A stretch of 43,166 nt of DNA, from positions 1-43,166 of the forward strand of contig DATGSS010000017.1 in the NCBI GenBank assembly GCA_035302345.1. Direction: 5' to 3'. A program made the position numbers and the translations under genes. The notes below the pieces were generated by a model. That model did not search any database. It was not told where the DNA came from and was given only the letters and a program-made list of their open reading frames with translations. How positions within the stretch are numbered: position 1 is the stretch's first letter; every line of letters begins with the position of its first letter. This stretch comes from Paenalcaligenes sp035302345. GTDB taxonomy: Bacteria > Pseudomonadota > Gammaproteobacteria > Burkholderiales > Burkholderiaceae_B. Positions 30,891 to 38,999 of the stretch are shown piece by piece.

Positions 30891-31337
30891 TTATTTTTGG
30901 CCTGTACTACCAAAACCACCGCTACCGCGTTCGCTGGTTTCAAATTCATCAACAATATTAAATTGTGCTTGTTGGACCGGTACGATGATCATTTGTGCGA
31001 TTCGTTCCATAGGCTCGATGGTGTAGGGCGTTTGGCTACGATTCCACACTGATACCATGAGTGGCCCTTGGTAATCAGAATCAATAAGGCCTGTTAGGTT
31101 GCCCAATACAATGCCATGTTTATGGCCAAGGCCGGAACGAGGGAGCAACAAAGCCGCATAAGCGGGGTCGGCTAGATGCATTGCAAAGCCCGTAGGAAGT
31201 AATTCACCTTGACCTGGCTCCAAGGTAATGGGGGCATCAATACATGCACGCACATCCAGGCCTGCAGAGCCTTGTGTAGCGTATTTCGGGGCTTCTGTAA
31301 GTCGGTCATCTAATATTTTTAAATCAACTGTTAGCAT
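30891..31337 (-). CDS. dut: Deoxyuridine 5'-triphosphate nucleotidohydrolase
   Basis: Hydrolyses dUTP to dUMP, keeping uracil out of DNA. The protein has 148 residues; trimeric dUTPase motifs appear in order: AGLDVRAC, PRSGLGHKHGIVLGN, GLIDSDYQGPLMVSVWNRS, ERIAQMI and the C-terminal P-loop-like arm RGSGGFGSTG. The ATG at 31337 with GGTGA upstream is preferred to a GTG four codons before. It is the last gene of the ribF-ileS-lspA-coaBC-dut series. Confidence 0.97.
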   Translation of the reverse strand: MLTVDLKILDDRLTEAPKYATQGSAGLDVRACIDAPITLEPGQGELLPTGFAMHLADPAYAALLLPRSGLGHKHGIVLGNLTGLIDSDYQGPLMVSVWNRSQTPYTIEPMERIAQMIIVPVQQAQFNIVDEFETSERGSGGFGSTGQK

Positions 31338-31396
31338 TATTTGTTTCACCGCTTATAGGCTAATGATAGTTAAAAAGAAAAACGCAGTTCTGTAAA

Positions 31397-32602
31397 TTAG
31401 ATTGATTGTTTGGATAAGCGCTGGGCAATAGCCAAAATAAGGTTGCTAGCCGCTTGGTCCTTGGATAGTTTTTCCCAACGTTCAATGCCGTTATCATCGA
31501 TGAGGTGCATCTGTGTATCGTCGGCATCCATTGTTTCTTGGGCCAGGTTAGCAACTAATAAGGGAACGCATTTGCGTTTGCGTTTTTGATCTGCATATTT
31601 TAATAAATGCTCGGTTTCAGCTGCGAAACCAACGCAATAAGGTGCTGTTGGCAGTGCTGCGACGCTGGCTAAGATGTCTGGGTTTTCTGCAAACTGTAAA
31701 TCAGTAAAACCGGCATGCTGATCTTTTTTGAGCTTTTGGCTAGCAGCGTTTTTAACATACCAGTCGGCCACAGCTGCAACACCGATAAAAACATCCGCAT
31801 GATCGGCCTGTGCCATCACAGCAGCATGCATTTCCCGTGCGCTCTGCACGTTGATGCGCTGCACGCCGTAAGGGGTGGGCAAAGCGACCGGCCCAGAGAC
31901 CATAGTTACTTGTGCCCCAGCCAGTGCAGCAGCGCGGGCTATCGCATAACCCATTTTTCCAGACGAACGATTGGTAATCACTCGAATTGGATCAATGGCT
32001 TCGCTGGTGGGCCCCGCCGTGAGCAAAACATGCTTGCCTAGCAAAGGTTTGGGTGCAAAAAATGTGTTGAGCTCTTGTAGCAGCTCATGGGGTTCGAGCA
32101 TGCGGCCCGAGCCCACCTCTCCGCAGGCTTGCTCCCCTGCGGCAGGGCCTAAAATCCGAACGCCATCGTCTTGTAACTGCGTGATATTGCGCTGTGTTGC
32201 CGGATGCGCCCACATTTCTTTGTTCATCGCTGGGGCAACTAGCATGGGACAGTCACCACGTGCGAGCACCATTGTGGTTAATAGGTCATCTGCGCGTCCC
32301 TGGGCTGCACGGGCAATGAAATCTGCCGTTGCTGGTGCTACTAGTAGGGCGTCGGCTCGTCGGCTAAGGTGGATGTGCGCCATGCTATCAGGAATCAGAG
32401 GGTCCCATAAATCAGTTAGCACACGGCGCCCTGATAGGGCTTGAAAAGTGATGGGCTGTACAAATTTTTGTGCTGCAGCGGTCATGACCACATCAATGTT
32501 CAGACCGACTTCCCGACCGCGTCGGACCAGTTCTGCTCCTTTGTAGGCAGCGATGCCTCCGGTGAGCGCTAGTATTAGATGTTTTCCGTGACAGTATTGC
32601 AT
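31397..32602 (-). CDS. coaBC: Bifunctional phosphopantothenoylcysteine decarboxylase/phosphopantothenate-cysteine ligase
   Basis: Two consecutive steps of coenzyme A synthesis in one chain of 401 residues. The N-terminal flavoprotein decarboxylase (about 1-185) has TGGIAAYKGAELVRRG, the ADALLVAPATADFIARAAQGRADDLL helix, APAMNKEMW (PXMNXXMW motif) and the clamp Cys in QACGEVGSGRM. The C-terminal ligase (about 190-400) begins VLLTAGPTSEAIDPIRVITNRSSGKMG and contains the AAVADW motif. It starts 6 bp after lspA without a clear ribosome-binding site, so it is probably translationally coupled. Confidence 0.96.
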   Translation of the reverse strand: MQYCHGKHLILALTGGIAAYKGAELVRRGREVGLNIDVVMTAAAQKFVQPITFQALSGRRVLTDLWDPLIPDSMAHIHLSRRADALLVAPATADFIARAAQGRADDLLTTMVLARGDCPMLVAPAMNKEMWAHPATQRNITQLQDDGVRILGPAAGEQACGEVGSGRMLEPHELLQELNTFFAPKPLLGKHVLLTAGPTSEAIDPIRVITNRSSGKMGYAIARAAALAGAQVTMVSGPVALPTPYGVQRINVQSAREMHAAVMAQADHADVFIGVAAVADWYVKNAASQKLKKDQHAGFTDLQFAENPDILASVAALPTAPYCVGFAAETEHLLKYADQKRKRKCVPLLVANLAQETMDADDTQMHLIDDNGIERWEKLSKDQAASNLILAIAQRLSKQSI

Positions 32603-32608
32603 GCTGAA

Positions 32609-33163
32609 TCATCGTCTAGAGGTGGGGGTGTTCTTTGCACGTTGAATACGCAAGAACTCTTCGATAATGAGTAATGCTGCCCCTATGGTAATGGCAATGT
32701 CCGCAACATTAAAGGCGGGAAAATGCCATGATTGCCAGTGAAAGAGGATAAAATCTATCACATGGCCATGCAGGATTCTGTCCAGTACGTTGCCCAGGGC
32801 CCCTCCTAAAATACAGCTAAGCGCTGTACAAAAGAGTTTTTTATCGGGTTGCCTTTGCAGCCAATACACAATGAGTATTGTTGCGACCAGTGCAATCAAG
32901 CTGAAAAACCAGCGTTGCCAGCCATCGGCCCCAGCTAAAAAGCTAAAGGCTGCACCTGGGTTGTATAACAAAGTAGCATCCAAAAAAGGTAGGATCGGCC
33001 AGCGCTCACCATAATACAGATGCGCATCAAACCACCCTTTGGTGTATTGATCAGCCGCTACAATGATGAGTGCTAGAATCACCCAAAACCAAAAGCCACG
33101 GCTTTTAAAGCCGCGGCGTATGTGTTTATCAGGGGTGGGTTTAGACAAAGGATCTTTGCTCAC
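32609..33163 (-). CDS. lspA: Lipoprotein signal peptidase (signal peptidase II)
   Basis: Inner-membrane aspartyl protease that removes signal peptides from prolipoproteins; 184 residues with four hydrophobic helices. The catalytic Asp pair is in GNVLDRILHGHVIDFILFH and FNVADIAITIGA. NPGAAFSFL is the conserved loop. The N-terminal 24 polar residues are longer than usual. The start overlaps the 3' end of ileS by 23 bp. Confidence 0.96.
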   Translation of the reverse strand: MSKDPLSKPTPDKHIRRGFKSRGFWFWVILALIIVAADQYTKGWFDAHLYYGERWPILPFLDATLLYNPGAAFSFLAGADGWQRWFFSLIALVATILIVYWLQRQPDKKLFCTALSCILGGALGNVLDRILHGHVIDFILFHWQSWHFPAFNVADIAITIGAALLIIEEFLRIQRAKNTPTSRR

Positions 33164-35990
33164 CGCTACCTTTTATGTTGGTGACACAGCGTGCACACAC
33201 AGTGGGGTGCTCGGAGTCTTGGCCGATGGATGGTTCATGATGCCAGCAGCGCTCGCATTTATTATCAGTACTAGGTGTGACACTGATTTGGATTTCATCA
33301 TTGCTGCCTTGTTGGACTTTGGCAGCTGAAACAATAAAGGCAAACCGCAGGTCATCGTCCAAGGATTTCAACAGCTCGTAGTCCTGACCTGCTGCCTCGA
33401 TACTCAGCTGAGCAGCCAAGGAAGAGCCAATTTGACCTTTGCTGCGGACATGCTCGATCTCGCGCATGACTTCAGAGCGAATGGCCCGTATAGCTGTCCA
33501 TTTTTCTAGCAATGCCTCGCTGTCAGAGCTAAGAGGTATTGAATAATACTGCTCGGTAAAAATGGTTAGGGGCTTGTCGGGGGCATTTAGGTGCAGGTCT
33601 TGCCAGGCCTCTTCGGTGGTAAAAGTCAAGATGGGTGCCATCAAGCGCAACAAAGCCTGAGTAATATGATACAGGGCTGTTTGCGCACTGCGACGAGCTA
33701 AACCATCTGTCTTTGTGGTGTAGAGCCTGTCCTTGAGGATGTCTAGATAGAATGCACCTAAATCCTCTGAGCAAAAGGTTTGAAAACGCGACACAATGGG
33801 ATGAAATTCATACTTTTCATAGTGTTGCAGTGCGCGCGCTTGCATTTGTTCTGTTAGAGCCAATGCGTAGCGGTCGATTTCTAATAAGTCATCGACAGGG
33901 ACGGCGTTTTCTTGTGGATCAAAATCAGCTAGGTTACCCAATAAGAACTTGAGCGTATTACGGATTCGTCGATAGGATTCGACGACTCGCTTTAAGATCT
34001 CGTCAGAAATGAAAAGCTCGCCAGAATAGTCTGTAGCTGCGACCCATAGACGTAGAATTTCAGCACCTAAAGAGTCTGCAATCTTTTGGGGGTAGACCAC
34101 GTTGCCCACAGATTTACTCATTTTGTGGCCTTTGCCATCCACGACAAATCCGTGGGTTAGCAATGCCTTGTAGGGGGCCCGTTCATACAACATGCAGCCG
34201 GTGAGCAACGAAGAGTGAAACCAACCACGGTGTTGGTCAGAGCCCTCTAAGTAGAGGTCGGCAGGCCACTGTAATTGTTGTGCATGAGAGCCCTTGATGT
34301 GTGGGTCATTGTCACCGCCCATCACTGTAGCGTGGGTTGTGCCTGAGTCAAACCAAACGTCAAGTGTGTCTTTGCTCTTTTCGTAATTCTGGGCGTCAGC
34401 ACCGATGAGATCCTCGGCTTTGATGCCTTGCCAGATTTCGATTCCATGCTCTTCGATTAGATCAGCCACCTTTTCAAGTAATGCGGGCGTATCTGGATGA
34501 AGCTCGCCAGTTTCTTTATGCAGGAAAATACCCATTGGGACGCCCCATTGCCTTTGTCTGGATAGCGTCCAATCAGGGCGATTAGCAATCATGGAATGTA
34601 GGCGTGCTTTACCCCAAGAAGGATAAAAGCGTGTGTTTTCGACAGCCTCGAGGGCCATTTCACGTAATGTTCGCCCAGTTGAATTGTCGCGATCCATGCC
34701 AGCGAACCACTGGCTGGTAGCGCGATAAATCACGGGTGTTTTGTGGCGCCAGCAGTGCATGTAGCTGTGCTCAGTGTCTTCGGCCTTGAGAAGAGTACCG
34801 ACACCCTGCAGAGCCTGGACAATTGCTGGATTGGCCTTCCAGATGAATTGGCCGCCGAACAGGGGCAAGCTATCAGCATAAACGCCGTTTGCTTGGACAG
34901 GATTCAAGATATCAGCATCATCAAGCCCATGTTCTTTACATGAAACAAAGTCCTCGACACCATAAGCAGGGGCCGAGTGAACGACACCCGTGCCAGAATC
35001 CAGAATTACATAATCCCCGCAATACACGGGTGAAACTCTGTTATAGCCAGCGTCAGCTGTTGCCAACGGGTGGCGGAAACCAATGAATTCGAGCTCTTTC
35101 CCTGAGGTAGTTGCAATGACCTGGCCCTGGATGCCGAGCTCTTCGAGAGTGGGTTCAACGAGCTCTTTGGCCAAAATAAGTTGACGGCCAAACTCTTGGG
35201 GGGTATCCAGATTGATCAAAGCGTATTCATGATCTGGGTGGACATTAAGAGCTTGGTTGGCAGGAATTGTCCAGGGGGTCGTCGTCCAGATGACAATGGC
35301 CCCATCCTCGATGCGATCGGTATCGAAAGCTTTGGCGAGCGCATCCTTGTCTGCAAAGGGAAAGGCCACGTAGATGGAAGGGTCAGTGCGGTCAGCGTAC
35401 TCAACCTCGGCCTCGGCCAGTGCGGAGCGGCAGTCAAAACACCAATTAACCGGCTTTAATCCACGAAATACAAAGCCCTTTTTCATGATTTGAGCCAGCA
35501 CACGCAGCTCATCAGCCTCGTTGCTGTAATTCATGGTTAGGTAGGGGTTATCCCATTCACCCAGGACGCCTAAACGCAGAAAGTCTTTTTTCTGACGCTC
35601 TATTTGCTCGTATGCATATGTGCGAGCTTTGGCTTGCATTTCCTCTACAGGCAGGTTTTTACCAAACTTCCTTTCGATTTGAATTTCGATGGGCATACCA
35701 TGGCAGTCCCAGCCTGGAATATACTGAGCATCAAAACCCGCCATATTGCGGCTTTTAATAATGATGTCTTTGAGGATTTTGTTGACGGCATGACCTATAT
35801 GGATATCACCGTTCGCATACGGTGGGCCGTCATGAAGGATAAATTTGGGACGCTCGGCGCTGGCCTTGCGAATGGCCTCGTAGACCTTGTTCTCTTGCCA
35901 TTCTGCGACCCACTGGGGTTCGCGTTTGGGCAGGTTGCCGCGCATGGGAAAAGGTGTGTCAGGTAAATTGAGTGTATGTTTATAGTCCAT
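33141..35990 (-). CDS. ileS: Isoleucyl-tRNA synthetase
   Basis: Charges tRNA-Ile; 949 residues. The HIGH motif is in GDIHIGHAVNKI, the KMSKS motif in KGHKMSKSVGN, the editing domain in between (WTTTPWTIPANQA), and the C-terminal zinc finger has CERC and CARC. The start MDYKHTLNLPDTPFPMRG fits the family exactly and overlaps the ribF stop by 11 bp. Two further in-frame starts lie up to 12 codons upstream within ribF. No ribosome-binding site is obvious, so coupling to ribF translation is likely. The E. coli-like form with a zinc finger suggests mupirocin sensitivity, but this is inference. Confidence 0.97.
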   Translation of the reverse strand: MDYKHTLNLPDTPFPMRGNLPKREPQWVAEWQENKVYEAIRKASAERPKFILHDGPPYANGDIHIGHAVNKILKDIIIKSRNMAGFDAQYIPGWDCHGMPIEIQIERKFGKNLPVEEMQAKARTYAYEQIERQKKDFLRLGVLGEWDNPYLTMNYSNEADELRVLAQIMKKGFVFRGLKPVNWCFDCRSALAEAEVEYADRTDPSIYVAFPFADKDALAKAFDTDRIEDGAIVIWTTTPWTIPANQALNVHPDHEYALINLDTPQEFGRQLILAKELVEPTLEELGIQGQVIATTSGKELEFIGFRHPLATADAGYNRVSPVYCGDYVILDSGTGVVHSAPAYGVEDFVSCKEHGLDDADILNPVQANGVYADSLPLFGGQFIWKANPAIVQALQGVGTLLKAEDTEHSYMHCWRHKTPVIYRATSQWFAGMDRDNSTGRTLREMALEAVENTRFYPSWGKARLHSMIANRPDWTLSRQRQWGVPMGIFLHKETGELHPDTPALLEKVADLIEEHGIEIWQGIKAEDLIGADAQNYEKSKDTLDVWFDSGTTHATVMGGDNDPHIKGSHAQQLQWPADLYLEGSDQHRGWFHSSLLTGCMLYERAPYKALLTHGFVVDGKGHKMSKSVGNVVYPQKIADSLGAEILRLWVAATDYSGELFISDEILKRVVESYRRIRNTLKFLLGNLADFDPQENAVPVDDLLEIDRYALALTEQMQARALQHYEKYEFHPIVSRFQTFCSEDLGAFYLDILKDRLYTTKTDGLARRSAQTALYHITQALLRLMAPILTFTTEEAWQDLHLNAPDKPLTIFTEQYYSIPLSSDSEALLEKWTAIRAIRSEVMREIEHVRSKGQIGSSLAAQLSIEAAGQDYELLKSLDDDLRFAFIVSAAKVQQGSNDEIQISVTPSTDNKCERCWHHEPSIGQDSEHPTVCARCVTNIKGSGEQRSFV

Positions 35991-36942
35991 GAGAGGTGAA
36001 ATAGTCATGTGCGCTGCGCACGTCATCTACGATGGCAGCACGAAGCGATTCAATATCGGGGAATTTTTCTTCGTCACGTATGAACTGCAGAAAATCAACG
36101 CATACTAGTTTACCGTATGCATCGATGTTGCGGTTAAATAAATGTACTTCAAGCAAGAGGCGACCCTGATCTTCTACGGTAGGTCGTACACCCAGGCTGG
36201 CCACACCCGCGATTGGATGGTCTTCGAGGCCATGTACCTGGACGGCGTAAACACCGGAGCGCAGGGCGAATGTATTGGGGACACGCAGATTAAGTGTGGG
36301 GTAGTCTATCTGCCGACCCAACTTGCGGCCATGGATCACATGACCACTGACGCGGAAAGGATGGCCTAATTGACGTTTTGCGCCATCTAAGTCACCCATT
36401 GAAAGAGCAGTGCGGATGTCTGTGCTAGAAATACGTTGTTGATTTCTATCTACCACATCTTCGATAGTGTGGACCTCAAAGCCAAATTGCTCGCCCATTT
36501 CCATCAAGAGCTCAATAGTACCACTACGGCGATGTCCAAACCGAAAGTCTCGGCCGACTAAGAGCCAGCGTGTGTTTAATCCCTGGACCAATAGATTGGC
36601 AACAAACTCGTAAGCCTCGGTGGCAGCTAGTTTGTGGTTAAAACGCAGCAGGACAATTTGCTCGATGCCATTTTGATGTAATAGGGTAAGGCGGTCGCGT
36701 AAAGTATTGACCTGCGCCGGATAAAGTTCAGGGCGCTGTGCCTGGCGTGCAAAATAAGCTCGTGGATGTGGGCTAAACGTCATGACCGTGGGCACAAGAT
36801 CGTGCTCTTGTGCACGCTCGCGCAAGAGCCGCAGTATTGTTTGGTGACCCCGGTGCACCCCATCAAAATTGCCTATGGTCACAGCACTAGGTTGCTGTGA
36901 CTGATGACGCGGTAGATGTCGGTAAATAGAAAGTTTTTTCAC
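35980..36942 (-). CDS. ribF: Bifunctional riboflavin kinase/FAD synthetase
   Basis: Makes FMN and FAD from riboflavin; 320 residues. The N-terminal adenylyltransferase has GNFDGVHRGH (24-33), VGRDFRFGHRRSG and ISSTDIRTAL; the C-terminal flavokinase has HGRKLGRQIDYPTLNLRVP and GVYAVQVHG. The start codon is GTG (36942). The start codon of the divergent purN is only 26 bp away, so the two promoters must overlap each other's coding sequence or leader. First gene of the ribF-ileS-lspA-coaBC-dut run. Confidence 0.96.
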   Translation of the reverse strand: MKKLSIYRHLPRHQSQQPSAVTIGNFDGVHRGHQTILRLLRERAQEHDLVPTVMTFSPHPRAYFARQAQRPELYPAQVNTLRDRLTLLHQNGIEQIVLLRFNHKLAATEAYEFVANLLVQGLNTRWLLVGRDFRFGHRRSGTIELLMEMGEQFGFEVHTIEDVVDRNQQRISSTDIRTALSMGDLDGAKRQLGHPFRVSGHVIHGRKLGRQIDYPTLNLRVPNTFALRSGVYAVQVHGLEDHPIAGVASLGVRPTVEDQGRLLLEVHLFNRNIDAYGKLVCVDFLQFIRDEEKFPDIESLRAAIVDDVRSAHDYFTSHGL

Positions 36943-36968
36943 AGGGTTTATCTAATTTAGGAGTATGA

Positions 36969-37616
36969 ATGCACGCACCAAGGAAAAACTGCCGTCTGGT
37001 GATCCTGATATCAGGCCGCGGCAGTAATATGGAAAACATTGTACAGGTGATCGCACAACGAAACTTACCAGCAGAAGTGTGCGCTGTCATTGCTAACAAG
37101 GCAGACGCCCAGGGCATACAGTGGGCCCAAGAGCAGGGTATCGCCACTGAGGTGGTGGCACACAAAGATTATGCCACGCGTGAGCAATTTGACAATGCTT
37201 TGGCACAGACTGTTGCGCAGTATCGTCCGGATTATGTACTGCTGGCGGGTTTTATGCGTGTTTTAACCCCCGTTTTTATTGAACCGTTTGCAGGTCGGAT
37301 TATTAATATACATCCCTCGTTGTTGCCACTTTTCCCTGGTTTGGATACACACGAAAAAGCGCTACAAGCAGGGTTGCAGTGGCATGGCTGTACGGTGCAT
37401 TTTGTGACTGCGGAATTAGACAGTGGTCCAACTATCGCTCAGGGTGTAGTACCTATCCATCAAGGAGACGATGCTCAACAGCTGGCAGCGCGTCTTTTGC
37501 CCATAGAGCATAAAACGTATGCCCAGGTGGTCGAGTGGTTGGCATTTGATCTAGTTCAAATAGACCCTTCAGGAAAGGTAAATGTGTTAGGGGTCAACCA
37601 TCGAGGCGTGATATAG
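36969..37616 (+). CDS. purN: Phosphoribosylglycinamide formyltransferase
   Basis: Transfers a formyl group from 10-formyltetrahydrofolate to GAR in purine synthesis; 215 residues. SGRGSNM (15-21) binds the substrate phosphate; the catalytic residues are Asn113 and His115 in NIHPSLLP and Asp151 in AELDSGPTIAQ. The start ATG has TAGGAG upstream; an overlapping ATG 4 bp earlier is out of frame. It appears to be monocistronic, with 147 bp to the desaturase gene. Confidence 0.96.
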   Translation: MHAPRKNCRLVILISGRGSNMENIVQVIAQRNLPAEVCAVIANKADAQGIQWAQEQGIATEVVAHKDYATREQFDNALAQTVAQYRPDYVLLAGFMRVLTPVFIEPFAGRIINIHPSLLPLFPGLDTHEKALQAGLQWHGCTVHFVTAELDSGPTIAQGVVPIHQGDDAQQLAARLLPIEHKTYAQVVEWLAFDLVQIDPSGKVNVLGVNHRGVI

Positions 37617-37763
37617 TTATCGATGGGGTGGATTACTTAGTGCAACGAGCCTTTGCAGGCCGTATAATAATGCTAATGATGCATAGTAAACACAACAACA
37701 CGCTCGAGTAGGTTACACTGCTCTCATCTTGTTTTATTTAATGGAACACGGCCATTTGGTTCT

Positions 37764-38999
37764 ATGAAAGAATTCTTTAATTTCCTCGCTGGTGGGTTGC
37801 TACAGTTTTCCTGGTGGCAGATTGTTTTGGTCACCTTGGTCTTGACCCACATTACGATTATTTCTGTCACAGTGTTTCTGCACCGCGGTCAAGCACACCG
37901 TGGTTTAGACTTGCACCCGGCAGTTGCTCATTTTTTCCGTTTCTGGCTTTGGTTGACCACAGGTATGGTGACCAAAGAGTGGGTAGCTATCCATCGTAAA
38001 CACCACGCTCGCTGCGAGCGCGATGGGGATCCGCATTCACCCGTAGTGTTTGGGCTGGGTATGGTCTTTTTCCGCGGCGCCGAACTCTATCGCCAAGAAG
38101 CCCAAAACGAAGAGACTTTACGTCGCTTTGGGCATGGCACCCCTGATGACTGGGTCGAGCGCAATATCTACTCACGCCATACTTTGCTTGGCATCATGAT
38201 TATGCTGGCCATAGACTTGGCCCTGTTCGGGTTAGTGGGCTTGGCCGTTTGGGCAGTACAAATGGCATGGATTCCATTCTGGGCCGCCGGCGTGGTCAAC
38301 GGTGTAGGTCATGCTCTGGGATACAGAAATTTTGCTAGCCCTGACACCAGCACCAACATCAGCCCTATTGGTATTATCATCGGTGGCGAAGAGCTGCATA
38401 ATAATCACCACGCGTTTGCTTCTTCAGCAAAGTTTTCAAACCGCTGGTTTGAGCTCGATATAGGCTGGGTGTACATCAGCATATTGCGCTTTTTCAAATT
38501 GGCCCACGTAAAGAAAGTCGCGCCCAAACTACGCCTCGAGCCCAAAGAGAGCAGCCCCAGTGTCGAGGAGATCGATCACGATACCCTGCAGGGGGTGATT
38601 ACTCACCGCTACGAGATTTTGGCCCGTTACGCCGAGATGCTGCGCGATGCAGCCAAAGAAGAGCTCGACCATTTGCGCACTCAGGGTGGTTTGGCGATGG
38701 ATAAGTTAGACCATCATAAGCTCAAACTGATCAAACGCTCTAAGGAATGGATTGGCCTCAAGGATGAAATCCTAGAGCCCGAAGAGCGTAAACAGCTTGA
38801 AACGATGCTCGAAAACAAAGACAGCAAGCTATCAGTCATGATGCAGATGCACAACGAATTAACTCGCATCTGGCAAAGCTCTACAGCGTCTAGCGAACAA
38901 TTACTAGCTGACTTACGTGCTTGGTGCAAACGCGCTCAGCAAAGCGGCATCGAGAGCCTCGAGGAGTTTGCCCAGCGCTTACTACGCTACGCGGCATGA
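37764..38999 (+). CDS. Acyl-CoA/fatty acid desaturase with a C-terminal helical extension
   Basis: A membrane di-iron desaturase that introduces a double bond into acyl chains. The histidine boxes are HRGQAHR (40-46), HRKHH (77-81) and HNNHH (212-216), with hydrophobic spans between them. The core ends near 260. Residues 270-411 form a soluble, largely helical tail (ITHRYEILARYAEMLRDAAKEE; LSVMMQMHNELTRIWQ; LADLRAWCKRAQQSGIESLEEFAQRLLRYA) that resembles the C-terminus of IS204/ISL3-type transposases. I recall similar tails in other Burkholderiales desaturases, so it may be a family trait. The stop overlaps the uvrD start (ATGA), so expression of the two is coupled. Confidence 0.9.
   Translation: MKEFFNFLAGGLLQFSWWQIVLVTLVLTHITIISVTVFLHRGQAHRGLDLHPAVAHFFRFWLWLTTGMVTKEWVAIHRKHHARCERDGDPHSPVVFGLGMVFFRGAELYRQEAQNEETLRRFGHGTPDDWVERNIYSRHTLLGIMIMLAIDLALFGLVGLAVWAVQMAWIPFWAAGVVNGVGHALGYRNFASPDTSTNISPIGIIIGGEELHNNHHAFASSAKFSNRWFELDIGWVYISILRFFKLAHVKKVAPKLRLEPKESSPSVEEIDHDTLQGVITHRYEILARYAEMLRDAAKEELDHLRTQGGLAMDKLDHHKLKLIKRSKEWIGLKDEILEPEERKQLETMLENKDSKLSVMMQMHNELTRIWQSSTASSEQLLADLRAWCKRAQQSGIESLEEFAQRLLRYAA

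Noticed and set aside
38570..38999. A transposase remnant overlapping the desaturase gene.
   Set aside because: The tail is in frame with the desaturase, uses the same codon style, and no terminal repeats or DDE catalytic region are present; it is better treated as a protein domain.
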